From assembly GCF_018343775.1 (NCBI RefSeq), contig NZ_CP074349.1, positions 3,896,001-3,960,000 on the forward strand: a stretch of DNA of 64,000 nt. Direction: 5' to 3'. Numbering within the stretch: position 1 is the first letter of the stretch; each line of letters opens with the position of its first letter. The position numbers and the translations under genes are program-made. Below the pieces are notes generated by a model. It made no database searches, was not told the DNA's origin, and saw only the letters and a program-made list of their open reading frames with translations. This document shows positions 26,525 to 37,236 of this stretch, piece by piece. The stretch is from Pseudomonas cichorii (lineage in GTDB: Bacteria > Pseudomonadota > Gammaproteobacteria > Pseudomonadales > Pseudomonadaceae).

Positions 26525-27130
26525 TCACATCGGTGGGGTGTACCCATCCTTGCCCACTGCAATCCCGCGTGCGGACTTGCCGTCATCGGCCGGGAACAGC
26601 ACGATTTTCGCGCCCGCTTTCAACTCGCTGCGCTGGCCCGGCTCGACGTAGGCAATCGGCACATCTTCCGGCACCACCAACTGTTTCTCGCCGCCCTTGT
26701 AGAGCACGCTCAAGGTACGGCCATTGGCTTTGGACAGGGTGCCCACCGTGCCATTGGTCATGGTGCCGGTGCTGCCATCGGCGTTTTCCCAACCGTAGTG
26801 GCCTTCGCCGCTGCCTTTGAGGCTGGCTTCAAATACGGTGACTTCCAGCGCCTTGAGCGTACCGTCGGCCTGGGGAATAGCCGCCGAGCCGACGAAGCTT
26901 TCTGGCTTGATGGTGTCCAGGTCTGCCTTGGAAACCAGACGGATGCCGGTCTTTTCGGTCAGTTGAATGCTCTGGTGCTGGCCGGCACGGGTAGTGAAAT
27001 TCAAGGTGTCGGCCTGAAGGCTCTCGACCGTGCCACGCATCGGTTTGACCACCGGCAGATCAGCGGCCTGGGTCATGACGGCGGCACTGAGCAACAGCAG
27101 GCCGAAGGTAGTGGAAAGCGCAGTCTTCAT
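26525..27130 (-). CDS. Periplasmic protein of unknown function in the MsrPQ-like operon
   Basis: 201 residues, starting at an ATG with AGGGAATAACC upstream. The Sec signal peptide MKTALSTTFGLLLLSAAVMTQA is clear. The mature protein shows short beta-rich repeats (GTVESLQADTLNFTTRAGQ; GTVGTLSKANGRTLSVLYKGG), consistent with small OB-like barrels. I do not recognise an established function. It is the first gene of the minus-strand operon leading to the cytochrome and molybdoenzyme, and the divergent promoter region carries a pair of CopR-type boxes. Confidence 0.75.
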   Translation of the reverse strand: MKTALSTTFGLLLLSAAVMTQAADLPVVKPMRGTVESLQADTLNFTTRAGQHQSIQLTEKTGIRLVSKADLDTIKPESFVGSAAIPQADGTLKALEVTVFEASLKGSGEGHYGWENADGSTGTMTNGTVGTLSKANGRTLSVLYKGGEKQLVVPEDVPIAYVEPGQRSELKAGAKIVLFPADDGKSARGIAVGKDGYTPPM

Positions 27131-27202
27131 CGGTTATTCCCTGGCAGATTGAGTGGAGCGCCATCATTGCTCCGCTACCGGTACTGAAAAATGACCCGCC
27201 CA

Positions 27203-27254
27203 TGACATTTTTGTCATTCTCGAAACCGGACCAGTCAATGACAAAAATGTCACC
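27203..27254. promoter_or_regulatory. Two inverted CopR-type boxes between divergent operons
   Basis: TGACATTTTTGTCATT (27203-27218) and AATGACAAAAATGTCA (27237-27252) are exact reverse complements of each other. Each fits the published CopR box pattern TGACA-N4-TGT-N-AT. They lie between the periplasmic-protein operon and the response-regulator gene, 73 to 130 bases from either start codon. Confidence 0.75.
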
Positions 27255-27332
27255 GACTCGCCGCTGGCAACTGGGTAGACTGCCGGCACCGGCGCGATTG
27301 ATGGCGCCAGCCAGAGTGTAGCCAGCGTAACG

Positions 27333-28028
27333 ATGCATATCCTGCTGATTGAAGACGACACCAAGACCGGCGAGTACCTGAAAAAGGGCCTCGGCGAATC
27401 CGGCTATCAGGTCGACTGGGCACAACACGGCGCCGACGGCCTGCACATGGCCCTGGAAAACCGTTACGACCTGATCGTGCTGGACGTGATGCTGCCCGGC
27501 ATCGATGGCTGGCAGATCATCGAGGTGCTGCGCGCAAAACAGGATGTGCCGGTGCTGTTTCTCACGGCACGGGATCAATTGCAGGACCGGATTCGCGGCC
27601 TGGAGCTGGGTGCCGACGACTATCTGGTCAAGCCCTTCTCCTTCACCGAACTGCTGCTGCGCATCCGCACCATCCTGCGCCGGGGCGTGGTGCGTGAGGC
27701 CGATCACTTCCATCTGGCCGATCTGGAGCTGGACCTGCTGCGCCGCCGCGTCACCCGCCAGCAGCAGGTCATCGTCCTGACCAACAAGGAGTTCGCCCTG
27801 TTGCATCTGTTGTTGCGCCGCGAAGGCGATGTGCTGTCCAGGGCACAAATCGCCTCCGAAGTCTGGGACATGAATTTCGACAGCGACACCAATGTGGTGG
27901 ATGTGGCCATCAAGCGCCTGCGCAGCAAGGTCGACCTGCCCTACCCGATCAAGCTCATCCATACCGTGCGCGGCATCGGTTACGTCTGCGAGGTACGGCC
28001 ATGCACCCCGGACGCCAGCCATCCCTGA
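27333..28028 (+). CDS. OmpR-family response regulator of the CopR/HprR heavy-metal or redox type
   Basis: 231 residues. The receiver domain (1-~115) has the acidic pair in [11 protein letters not shown], the phospho-acceptor Asp in [10 protein letters not shown] and the Lys in LVKPFSF. The C-terminal winged helix (about 125-222) ends in the classical [10 protein letters not shown]. The sequence [18 protein letters not shown] is typical of the CopR/CusR/HprR branch. It overlaps the partner kinase gene by 28 bases and reads away from two CopR-type boxes. Because the divergent operon looks MsrPQ-like, control of redox repair in the style of E. coli HprRS is a good candidate role. Confidence 0.88.
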   Translation: MHILLIEDDTKTGEYLKKGLGESGYQVDWAQHGADGLHMALENRYDLIVLDVMLPGIDGWQIIEVLRAKQDVPVLFLTARDQLQDRIRGLELGADDYLVKPFSFTELLLRIRTILRRGVVREADHFHLADLELDLLRRRVTRQQQVIVLTNKEFALLHLLLRREGDVLSRAQIASEVWDMNFDSDTNVVDVAIKRLRSKVDLPYPIKLIHTVRGIGYVCEVRPCTPDASHP

Positions 28029-29392
28029 CCCTGCGTTCGACCCTGGCCTTTGCGCTGGTGGCGATGTTCACCGTGGGCGGTGCGGGGCTGTATCTGTATG
28101 AGGCGATGAAACAGAGCGTCCTGCAGCGCAGCGACCATGCGGTGCTCGCCCGGCTGGATCACTTTCGCAAACTGCTGCGCTATGACCTGACCCTGGACAA
28201 CCTCAAGGCCAGCCCGCAGTTGTTCGAGAACATGCTCGACAGCGAAGAGGACATTTTCATCATTGGCGAACCGGGCAAGCCGCCGGTGATTGCCGTGAAC
28301 CCGCAACGCGCTCCGCTGCCGGAACTGCCAACGGCCGCTCAGGACCAGCCCCTGAGTACCAGCGACATGCGTAGCGGCATGAGCCTGCAAGGTGTGCCGC
28401 TGCGGGCGGCAGCGTCCCTGGCGATGTCCAACGGCGTGGAGTTGCGCTTGCAGGCCGCGCACCTGATGGTCAAGGAAATGGCCATGCTCGCCAGTTTCCG
28501 CGAACGCATCTATGCCGCCATGACGCTGACCTTTGTGCTGACGGCCTTGCTGGGGTACGTGCTGTTGCGACGCGGCTTGCGCCCGCTGCGGCAGATGGCA
28601 GCCCATGCAGCCGGTATCTCCCCGACCAGCCTGCATAACCGCCTCGATACCCGCAACACGCCGGTGGAGCTGCAACAACTGAGCGACGCCTTCAACGCCA
28701 TGCTCGACCGGCTGGATGACGGCTATCAACGCCTGACGCAGTTTTCCGCCGATCTGGCCCACGAGATCCGCACCCCGGTGGGTTCGCTGATGGGGCATTG
28801 CCAGGTCGCATTGCGCCAGACTCGCAGCGTCGATGACTATCAAGCCTTGCTGGCCTCCAACCTTGAAGAGCTGGAGCGGATTTCACGGCTGGTGGAGAGC
28901 ATTCTGTTCCTGGCTCGTGCCGACGAGGCCCAGGCGGTTCTGAAACGTCAGCCGCTGCAATTGCAGGACGAACTGCAACGAGTGACGGGCTATTTCGAAG
29001 GGCTTGCCGAAGAGCGGCAACTGGAGCTGCATGCCAGTGGCCAGGGCAAGCTGGACGCCGACCCGATCCTGCTGCGCCGGGCCTTGAGCAACCTGGTCGC
29101 CAACGCTATCCGCTATGCCGACGAAGGCAGCCAGGTTCTGATACGAGTCGTGTCCTTCAAGCATGAACAGCGGATCGAAGTGGAAAACCAGGGGCCCGTG
29201 CTGCCCGCTGCAACCCTGGACCGGCTGTTCGACCGTTTCTACCGTGGCGACTCATCGCGCCACGAAAGCTCCGATTCCAACGGCCTGGGGCTGGCCATCG
29301 TGGCGGCGATCATGCATTTGCATGGAGGTCGCGTCGAAGTCGCGCAGCCAAAGGCCGGGAGAATCTGCTTCAGCCTGGTATTTACCGGTTAA
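28001..29392 (+). CDS. Heavy-metal/redox-type sensor histidine kinase
   Basis: 463 residues. Two membrane helices (about 12-32 and 165-187) enclose a periplasmic domain, followed by HAMP (about 188-240), the H box [13 protein letters not shown], the N-box region [15 protein letters not shown], and the G2-box sequence [17 protein letters not shown]. The layout matches CusS/CopS/HprS-type kinases. The ATG at 28001 lies inside the end of the response-regulator gene, with GAGG before it, so translation is coupled. Its stop overlaps the convergent lyase gene by four bases. Confidence 0.88.
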   Translation: MHPGRQPSLTLRSTLAFALVAMFTVGGAGLYLYEAMKQSVLQRSDHAVLARLDHFRKLLRYDLTLDNLKASPQLFENMLDSEEDIFIIGEPGKPPVIAVNPQRAPLPELPTAAQDQPLSTSDMRSGMSLQGVPLRAAASLAMSNGVELRLQAAHLMVKEMAMLASFRERIYAAMTLTFVLTALLGYVLLRRGLRPLRQMAAHAAGISPTSLHNRLDTRNTPVELQQLSDAFNAMLDRLDDGYQRLTQFSADLAHEIRTPVGSLMGHCQVALRQTRSVDDYQALLASNLEELERISRLVESILFLARADEAQAVLKRQPLQLQDELQRVTGYFEGLAEERQLELHASGQGKLDADPILLRRALSNLVANAIRYADEGSQVLIRVVSFKHEQRIEVENQGPVLPAATLDRLFDRFYRGDSSRHESSDSNGLGLAIVAAIMHLHGGRVEVAQPKAGRICFSLVFTG

Positions 29393-30057
29393 GCCTTCTT
29401 GTCGTGGGCAATGGTCAGCTTGTAGAACGTAGCCGCGCCCCCTTCAGTCGTGTACCCGGTGTTGTCCTGGGTATAGACCCCCGCCTTGAAGTAGAACAGC
29501 TTGGTGCTCCAGGTCGAGTCCAGGCTGGCGTTCCAGATATGGTCGTAGGCATTGACCGTGAGACTCCCGCCAGGCGTCAGGTGGATGCTGTAATCGAAGC
29601 GCTCATTGAGCGGAACACCCTGAGCAATCATGATGACTTCGATTTCTGCACCCGGGCTGCGTCGAAACTTGGCGACGATATTACCGGTCTGCAACTTCTC
29701 CTTGAACTGGTACTCGACCTTGAGCAACGGCTCGGTGCTGCCGTAACAGTGGATCTGGCCAATCACGATCTTGCCGCTGGAAGGCACCTGGTTGACGGTC
29801 AGCGAAGCCCGCAGAAAATTGTCCGCACTCGGGTAAGCCCAGTTGTGGGCTCGACCATCCGCCGTGGTCTCGCGCAACTCGGTACGCGGGTACTTGGCAT
29901 TTTCCGTGGTAGAGCCGGTAACCGGTGCCCAGAAAAACAGGGTATTTCCTGAGCGGAAATAACCATCCTCATAGCCACCCATGAGTTTCGGGGTGTCGAT
30001 GGTAGTGGCTGGTGTCCCGACAGGTACGGACAAATTCCAGGTGGCGAGGTCGATCAT
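29389..30057 (-). CDS. Alginate lyase-type polysaccharide lyase, family PL7
   Basis: 222 residues. The three PL7 active-site motifs are present: RTELRE (RXEXR, around residue 79), QIH (catalytic His region, around 102) and YFKAGVYTQ (around residue 191). PL7 enzymes cleave alginate by beta-elimination. There is no signal peptide in the visible start (MIDLATWNLSVPVG), as in some Pseudomonas relatives, so its location is uncertain. It is a single-gene unit opposite the kinase. Confidence 0.9.
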   Translation of the reverse strand: MIDLATWNLSVPVGTPATTIDTPKLMGGYEDGYFRSGNTLFFWAPVTGSTTENAKYPRTELRETTADGRAHNWAYPSADNFLRASLTVNQVPSSGKIVIGQIHCYGSTEPLLKVEYQFKEKLQTGNIVAKFRRSPGAEIEVIMIAQGVPLNERFDYSIHLTPGGSLTVNAYDHIWNASLDSTWSTKLFYFKAGVYTQDNTGYTTEGGAATFYKLTIAHDKKA

Positions 30058-30508
30058 GGGGTTGCTCGCAAGGTGCGCAGTGGCACCGGCAGGATGGCTC
30101 TGGAACGGGCGTTCTGCGCCCGCTGGATTCGTCCTGACTATCGGCTGAAACGTTTATTTTTTAAACATCGACCCACGGCAAATTGGCGTCAAAAGAAAGT
30201 CACACAACCCCCAAAGCCATTACTTTGATGTCATTTGTACCGAAAGTTTGACAAGTGGGGTTTTTGCTCTAAGCGGCCATTTATTTGGAAATGATCACAA
30301 ACGGATCGCGTCATTTTTTTGAATAGCCACCGCCAGAATGGCTGTTTTTTGCGAGAGTTTACCGACAGACGGTAGCAATTATTTTTAAAAATCCAGGCAC
30401 TTTTCACACCACGGGCTGTCATGACGACCGTTCATCGCCTTTTGGACACAGCAAAAGCCCCCCGACCGCATAGCTTCCGGCGATACATTTCCTTGGGTTA
30501 TACGGGCC
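30058..30508. other. Intergenic stretch, AT-richer, no recognised gene
   Basis: About 450 bases between the divergently placed lyase start and the HD-GYP gene end. Only short low-GC runs and a few weak dyads are visible. No coding frame has a credible ribosome binding site, and no terminator-like hairpin is visible apart from the adjacent REP. Confidence 0.5.
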
Positions 30509-30532
30509 CCTCGCGAATGAATCCGCTCCTGC
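30509..30532. repeat. REP element (single)
   Basis: TCGCGAATGAATCCGCTCCT directly after the stop codon of the minus-strand response regulator gene. Confidence 0.7.
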
Positions 30533-31879
30533 TCAGACAGCACAAAGAACCGGTTCTGGCAGGCGAATGAACACGGTATAGGTCGCGCCCTCCATTTCCT
30601 CGAAGGCAATCAGCTTCTCGACCAGAAGCTCGCTGAGCACCTTGCCGGCATTGAGCAGGAGCATGCCGTTATCGGCGTTGAGGTTACGGGCCAGCACCAT
30701 GCCCGCACTCAACTCACGAGGTTTCATGGCCTTGACCAGCGGATCGCCCAGGGTGATATCGGAGCGGTAGACCGCGCAGGCCTTGATGAACGCATCCAGC
30801 AGACCTGGGTCATACCAGCGCCCGCTGTACTGGCGAATAAACACCAGCGCTTCGTCGCTGTTCATGCGCCGCTGAAGGATCAGGCCATGCTGCAACTCGA
30901 TGAAGTCCACCGCCAGCTTGAGCAGGCGCGAACCGAAGGGAATCGCCTCGCCCTTGAGCCGGTCCGCAAACCCCGTGCCGTCCCAGTGCTCCTGATGGTG
31001 CAGAATCAAGCGGGCTGCATCGCGCATGGGGTCCAGGGTCATGAGCAATGATTCGCTCTGCTTCGGATAATCCCGATAGCGCTCACGCTCGGTGTGGGAT
31101 AACTGGTCGACAGGCGAAACGATCATGTTGTCGCTCCAGCCGAGCTTGCCGATATTGTGCAGCGCGGCCGCCATACACAGGTCGCGTCGGCTGGCTTCGT
31201 CCAGCCCGTGAACCTGGCAGTAGGTGCGCACCAGATCGATGATTTGCCGGTTGGTCTGCTTGTCCGCCGGCAGGCGCTGATTGACCAGCAACGAAAAAAG
31301 CTCGGTGCTAGTGGCATAGCTGTGCTTGAGTTCGTCGTAGGCCAGGTCGAGCATGTCGGCGGTCTGCTGCACCTCGGACGTACGCGCCAGCACGCGCTTC
31401 TCCAGGGTGGCATTGAGCAGTTGCAGCGCTTCGTTCTGGTCGTGGGTCAGTTGTTCGAGACGTTGCCGCTCACGCTCGGAATGCTGATGGGCCAGGGACT
31501 GACGCAAGGTCAGCAGCATGTCCTCGTCATTCCAGGGCTTGCTGATGTAGCGATGAATACCACCTTCGTTGATCGCCTTGACGATCATGTCCAGGTCCGC
31601 ATAACCGGTCAGCAGCAGGCGCATGGTGCCGGGATACAGCACATGGATGCGGGCCAGCAACGTCGAGCCGTCCATGTGCGGCATGCGTGCGTCGCTCATC
31701 ACCAGGTCGATGGGGTGTTGCGCCATGATGCTCAGGGCTTCTTCGCCACTGTTGGCGCAGTGAATGGTGTACCCCTGGGTTCGCAGCAGACGACGCAGGC
31801 TGCTGAGAATCAGCTCCTCGTCGTCGACCAGAAGCACGTTGGGCTTGAATGCACAGGCAGAAACAGACTTGTCGTCCAT
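30533..31879 (-). CDS. Response regulator with degenerate HD-GYP domain
   Basis: 448 residues from the ATG at 31879 (MDDKSVSACAFKPNVLLVDDEE). The receiver domain is complete, with DD at 19-20, phospho-acceptor Asp63 (VMSDARMPH) and Lys114 (ISKPW). A coiled coil follows (about 125-180), then an HD-GYP-like domain: AALHNIGKLG at 238-247 and HHQEHWDGTGFADRL at 294-308. The catalytic HD dyad is HN (241-242), and the GYP motif is GFA. Active HD-GYP proteins degrade cyclic di-GMP. Losing the Asp ligand suggests a binding or regulatory rather than catalytic role; this is inference. It diverges from a histidine kinase (32088) that is probably its partner. Confidence 0.85.
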   Translation of the reverse strand: MDDKSVSACAFKPNVLLVDDEELILSSLRRLLRTQGYTIHCANSGEEALSIMAQHPIDLVMSDARMPHMDGSTLLARIHVLYPGTMRLLLTGYADLDMIVKAINEGGIHRYISKPWNDEDMLLTLRQSLAHQHSERERQRLEQLTHDQNEALQLLNATLEKRVLARTSEVQQTADMLDLAYDELKHSYATSTELFSLLVNQRLPADKQTNRQIIDLVRTYCQVHGLDEASRRDLCMAAALHNIGKLGWSDNMIVSPVDQLSHTERERYRDYPKQSESLLMTLDPMRDAARLILHHQEHWDGTGFADRLKGEAIPFGSRLLKLAVDFIELQHGLILQRRMNSDEALVFIRQYSGRWYDPGLLDAFIKACAVYRSDITLGDPLVKAMKPRELSAGMVLARNLNADNGMLLLNAGKVLSELLVEKLIAFEEMEGATYTVFIRLPEPVLCAV

Positions 31880-32087
31880 CGCGAGTACCTCGCTCAGCGG
31901 TAGTGGCACATTTGTTCTTGTGAAGTGCCAGATCATCATGCGCTTGCATCTTGCCTTGAGCATAGCGGGCTATTGAAAAATAGTGGCACTTTGCAATTAT
32001 TTCCGATGAAAGCTCACCCGCAGCGCTATGCTCAAGTCAGTCAGGGACGCTTCCTGTCATCCACTCGACCGTTGCCGCAGGTGTGCC

Positions 32088-33485
<1,398 letters not shown>

Positions 33486-33541
33486 CGCACGGCGCCACGA
33501 CCCTCGGGAAATTTACGGTTGACGGAAAGACTTTGTTACAG

Positions 33542-33571
33542 GATATTATTAGTTAGCAAGCTATTAATATC
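33542..33571. promoter_or_regulatory. 30-bp near-perfect palindrome, candidate MarR operator
   Basis: The arms are GATATTA... and ...TAATATC with a central AGC/GCT region. 12 of 15 paired positions are complementary. It lies about 40-70 bases before the MarR gene, and a related word (CTAACAATATCG, then CTAACTAA) follows at 33577-33599. Confidence 0.7.
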
Positions 33572-33612
33572 CTCACTAACAATATCGTCCCTAACTAAAT
33601 CCCCGGTTCCCC

Positions 33613-34065
33613 ATGTCACTCGATTCACTTCACAGGGCCATCAGCAGCAGTATGGTCGCCGCCTCCCGCCAATGGCGGCGCATCTGCCATGCCACGCTGT
33701 CCACCTATGGCATCTCGGAAGCCTGTGCAGGTCCGCTGCTGGCCATTGCGCGCCTGGGCGACGGCGTGCATCAGGTGAAAGTGGCCCAGGCCGCCGGTAT
33801 GGAAAGCCCGACCCTGGTGCGTCTGCTGGATCAGCTGTGCGCATCCGGCATCGTCTGCCGCACCGAAGACCCCAACGACCGCCGCGCCAAGGCCTTGAGC
33901 CTGACCGAAGACGGCCGCAAGCTGGCCGGTGCGATCGAACAGGAACTGACTCGCCTGCGCGCCGATGTGCTCAAGGGCCTCGACGTTGCCGACCTCGAAG
34001 CCACCTTGCGCGTCTGCAAGGCCTTCGCCGATGCGGCTCACCCCGACAACGCAGGCCAGTCGTGA
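33613..34065 (+). CDS. MarR-family repressor of the efflux operon
   Basis: 150 residues with a winged helix: the recognition part is VKVAQAAGMESPTLVRLLDQLCASG, and the wing is IVCRTEDPNDRRAKALSLTEDGR. MarR proteins repress nearby efflux genes and are released by phenolic ligands. It is the first gene of a five-gene operon in which each stop overlaps the next start by four bases. A palindrome at 33542-33571 is the likely operator. Confidence 0.9.
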   Translation: MSLDSLHRAISSSMVAASRQWRRICHATLSTYGISEACAGPLLAIARLGDGVHQVKVAQAAGMESPTLVRLLDQLCASGIVCRTEDPNDRRAKALSLTEDGRKLAGAIEQELTRLRADVLKGLDVADLEATLRVCKAFADAAHPDNAGQS

Positions 34066-36149
34066 ACGGCTTCTTCGCAGGATTTCCACCTGCCCGCGAC
34101 TGGTTCTATGGCGTGCGCACCTTCGCCGCCGCCATGCTCGCGCTGTATATCGCGCTGCTCATGGAAATGCCACGGCCGTACTGGGCCATGGCGACGGTCT
34201 ATATCGTGTCCAGCCCGTTCGTCGGCCCCACCAGTTCCAAGGCACTGTATCGCGCACTGGGAACACTCGCCGGTGCCGCCGCCTCGGTATTGCTGGTGCC
34301 GATTTTCGTGCAGACGCCTTTGCTGCTGGCGATTGTGATCGGCCTGTGGACCGGCACGCTGCTGTTTCTCTCCCTGCATCTGCGCACCGCCAACAGCTAC
34401 GCGCTGATGCTGGCCGGCTACACCATGCCGCTGATTTCCCTGCCGGTGGTGGACAACCCGCAAGCGGTCTTCGAGATTGCCGTCTCGCGTACCGAAGAGA
34501 TTTTCCTGGGCATCATCTGCGCCGCCGTGGTCGGTGCCATGTTCTGGCCTCGTCGCCTGAAACCGGTGTTCCAGGCCACGACTGAAAAATGGTTCAGCGA
34601 TGCCAGCGCCTACAGCGAGCGCTTTCTGGGCCGCAGTGCCCAGGCCGAAGAAGTCGGCGCACTGCGCAACTCCATGGTCGGCAGCTTCAACTCGCTGGAG
34701 CTGATCATCAGCCAGTTGAGCCATGAGGGCACCCGCAAGCAGACCGTGCGCAATGCCATGGAACTGCGCGGGCGCATGATTCACCTGCTGCCGGTGATCG
34801 ACGCCCTGGACGATGCGCTCTGGGCACTGGAGCGCCGCACGCCTGAGCTGCTGGCCAGCCTCTCGCCGTTGCTGGTGGAAACCCGCAACTGGCTGGGCAA
34901 CACCGCCAACGGCCCGCAACGGGAACAATGGCAAGTGCTGCACCACGAGCTGGAACGTCTGCAACCCGACTCCGGGCAACTGGATGAGCGGGAACAACTG
35001 CTGCTTTCCAATGCGCTGTTCCGGCTGGGCGAATGGATCGACCTGTGGCTGGACTGCCGCACCTTGCAATACGCCATCGACACCGACGATCAAACGCCCT
35101 GGCGCGCCGTCTACCGGCACTGGCGTCTGGGCCGGCTTACGCCGTTTCTGGATCGAGGCCTGATGCTGTATTCGGTGGTTTCGACGGTGCTGGCAATTAT
35201 CGTCGCCTCGATGTTGTGGATCCTGCTGGGCTGGAAAGACGGCGCCAGCGCCGTGGCCCTGGCAGCGGTGTCCTGCAGCTTCTTTGCCGCCATGGACGAC
35301 CCGGCACCGCAAATCTACCGGTTCTTTTTCTGGACGCTGCTGTCGGTGGTGTTCGCCAGCCTGTACCTGTTCGTGGTGCTGCCCAACCTGCATGATTTCC
35401 CGATGCTGGTACTGGCCTTTGCCGTGCCGTTCATTTGTGTAGGTACGTTGACGGTGCAGCCGCGCTTCTTTCTCGGCACGCTGCTGACCATCGTCAACAC
35501 CTCGTCCTTCATCAGCATCCAGAGCGCTTATGACGCCGACTTTCTGAACTTCCTCAACGCCAATCTGGCCGGGCCTGCCGGTCTGTTGTTCGCCTTTATC
35601 TGGACGCTGGTGTTCCGCCCGTTCGGCGTCGAATTGGCCCTCAAGCGCCTGATCCGTTTCAGTTGGCGCGACATCGTGAGCCTGAGCAAACCGGCCACGC
35701 TGGCCGAGCACCGGCACATGGGCGTGCAGATGCTCGACCGCCTGATGCAACAACTGCCGCGCCTGACCATCACGGCGCAGGATACGGGCATTGCCCTGCG
35801 CGAACTGCGGGTCGCCCTCAATATGCTCGATCTGCGGGCTTATACGCCGCGAGCCACACTCGTTGCCCAGAGCTTGCTGAATCAGGTGGTGGATGAAGTC
35901 GGCCGCTATTTCAAAGCCTGCATCAAGGCAGACGAACGCTTGCCAGCGCCCAAAGGCTTGCTGATGACCATGGACCGGGCGCGTCGCTCGCTCACCGCTC
36001 AATCGATGGGCCAGGACCCGGCGCGCACTCACCTGCTGCATGCCCTGAGCGGCCTGCGCCTGGCGCTGTTGCCGGGGGTCGAGATCGTCAGCGTTGCCGG
36101 GGAAACCACTGAACAACCGCCCTATGGCATCGATGGAGCGCCGTCATGA
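34062..36149 (+). CDS. FUSC-family efflux permease (AaeB-like)
   Basis: 695 residues from a GTG at 34062 that overlaps the MarR stop (GTGA). There are two groups of membrane helices (about 20-165 and 375-530), each followed by a cytosolic segment, typical of fusaric-acid-resistance/AaeB permeases. The start GFFAGFPPARDWFYGVRTFAAAMLALYIAL and the middle SMLWILLGWKDGASAVALAAVSCSFFAAMDDP are diagnostic. With the DUF1656, HlyD and OMF proteins it forms a tripartite pump for aromatic acids. Confidence 0.93.
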   Translation: MNGFFAGFPPARDWFYGVRTFAAAMLALYIALLMEMPRPYWAMATVYIVSSPFVGPTSSKALYRALGTLAGAAASVLLVPIFVQTPLLLAIVIGLWTGTLLFLSLHLRTANSYALMLAGYTMPLISLPVVDNPQAVFEIAVSRTEEIFLGIICAAVVGAMFWPRRLKPVFQATTEKWFSDASAYSERFLGRSAQAEEVGALRNSMVGSFNSLELIISQLSHEGTRKQTVRNAMELRGRMIHLLPVIDALDDALWALERRTPELLASLSPLLVETRNWLGNTANGPQREQWQVLHHELERLQPDSGQLDEREQLLLSNALFRLGEWIDLWLDCRTLQYAIDTDDQTPWRAVYRHWRLGRLTPFLDRGLMLYSVVSTVLAIIVASMLWILLGWKDGASAVALAAVSCSFFAAMDDPAPQIYRFFFWTLLSVVFASLYLFVVLPNLHDFPMLVLAFAVPFICVGTLTVQPRFFLGTLLTIVNTSSFISIQSAYDADFLNFLNANLAGPAGLLFAFIWTLVFRPFGVELALKRLIRFSWRDIVSLSKPATLAEHRHMGVQMLDRLMQQLPRLTITAQDTGIALRELRVALNMLDLRAYTPRATLVAQSLLNQVVDEVGRYFKACIKADERLPAPKGLLMTMDRARRSLTAQSMGQDPARTHLLHALSGLRLALLPGVEIVSVAGETTEQPPYGIDGAPS

Positions 36150-36355
36150 TTGGTGATCTGGATATCAGCGGCATTTTCGTGCCCACCTTTCTGGCGATCA
36201 TGGGCATCGCCTACCTGCTGTTTCTGGGGCTGCACGCCGTCTTGTCGCGCGCCCACTTCTACCGCCTGGTGTGGCACCGGGCTTTGTTCAACGTAGGTCT
36301 ATACGCTTTGTTGCTCGGCGCCGTGGATACTCTCAGTCGATACCTGATGACATGA
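36146..36355 (+). CDS. DUF1656 small membrane protein (AaeX-like)
   Basis: 69 residues with two hydrophobic segments (about 11-33 and 46-64). It starts MIGDLDISGIFVPTFLAIMGIAYL, and ALFNVGLYALLLG precedes the end, as in AaeX. The ATG overlaps the FUSC stop (ATGA), and its own stop overlaps the HlyD start. It is a regular companion of AaeAB-type pumps with undefined function. Confidence 0.9.
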   Translation: MIGDLDISGIFVPTFLAIMGIAYLLFLGLHAVLSRAHFYRLVWHRALFNVGLYALLLGAVDTLSRYLMT

Positions 36356-37236
36356 AAAAACCATTACTGACTTTGGGCCGTGTGGTCCTGACCCTGCTCG
36401 TTGTGCTGCTGGCTTCCGTCGTCGTCTGGCGCATGGTGATGTACTACATGTATGCGCCCTGGACCCGGGACGGCCATATCCGCGCCGATATCGTGCAGAT
36501 CGCGCCGGACGTGTCCGGCCTGATCCAGAAAGTCGACGTGGGCGACAACCAGCAGGTCAGCAAGGGCCAGGTGTTGTTCACCATCGATCAGGACCGCTTC
36601 CAGCTGGCCTTGCGTCAGGCTCAGGCAACGGTTGCCGAACGCCAGGAAACCTGGGAACAGGCACGCCGGGAGAACAAGCGTAACAAGGGCCTGGGCAACC
36701 TAGTGGCCCGCGAACAACTGGAAGAGAGCCAGTCCCGTGAAGCCCGAGCCCTGTCGGCCCTCAATGAAGCAAAGGTGGCAGTAGATGCCGCACAGCTGAA
36801 TCTGGATCGTTCAGTGATCCGCAGCCCAGTGGACGGCTACCTCAACGACCGTGCGCCGCGCACCCATGAGTTCGTGTCGGCAGGCCGCGCCGTGTTGTCG
36901 GTGGTAGATACGGCGTCCTTCCACATCGACGGCTACTTCGAGGAAACCAAGCTGGACGGCATTCATATCGGCCAGAGCGTGGACATCCGCGTGGTCGGCG
37001 ACAACGCACGCCTGACCGGGCATGTGGTGAGCATCGTCGCCGGTATCGAAGACCGCGACCGTACCAGCGGCTCGAACCTGCTGCCCAACGTCAACCCGGC
37101 GTTCAGTTGGGTGCGTCTGGCGCAGCGCATTCCGGTGCGCATCGCCTTTGACGAGGTGCCTTCGGACTTCCGCATGATCGCCGGGCGTACCGCCACGGTA
37201 TCGATCATCGACGACCGTCAGGGAGCGGCACAATGA
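36352..37236 (+). CDS. HlyD-family periplasmic adaptor (AaeA-like)
   Basis: 294 residues from the ATG at 36352. One N-terminal membrane helix (about 9-30) precedes the biotinyl-lipoyl-like domain (VQIAPDVSGLIQKVDVGDNQQVSKGQVLFTID), a short coiled coil (about 75-135) and a second lipoyl half (RSPVDGYLNDRAPRTHEFVSAGRAVLSVVD). It links the inner-membrane permease to the outer-membrane channel. The start and stop overlap its neighbours by four bases. Confidence 0.93.
   Translation: MKKPLLTLGRVVLTLLVVLLASVVVWRMVMYYMYAPWTRDGHIRADIVQIAPDVSGLIQKVDVGDNQQVSKGQVLFTIDQDRFQLALRQAQATVAERQETWEQARRENKRNKGLGNLVAREQLEESQSREARALSALNEAKVAVDAAQLNLDRSVIRSPVDGYLNDRAPRTHEFVSAGRAVLSVVDTASFHIDGYFEETKLDGIHIGQSVDIRVVGDNARLTGHVVSIVAGIEDRDRTSGSNLLPNVNPAFSWVRLAQRIPVRIAFDEVPSDFRMIAGRTATVSIIDDRQGAAQ

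Noticed and set aside
34038..36116. A 692-codon open frame on the minus strand opposite the FUSC gene
   Set aside because: Low-complexity Gln/His/Arg-rich translation with no family features; the plus strand carries an intact efflux permease with coupled neighbours.
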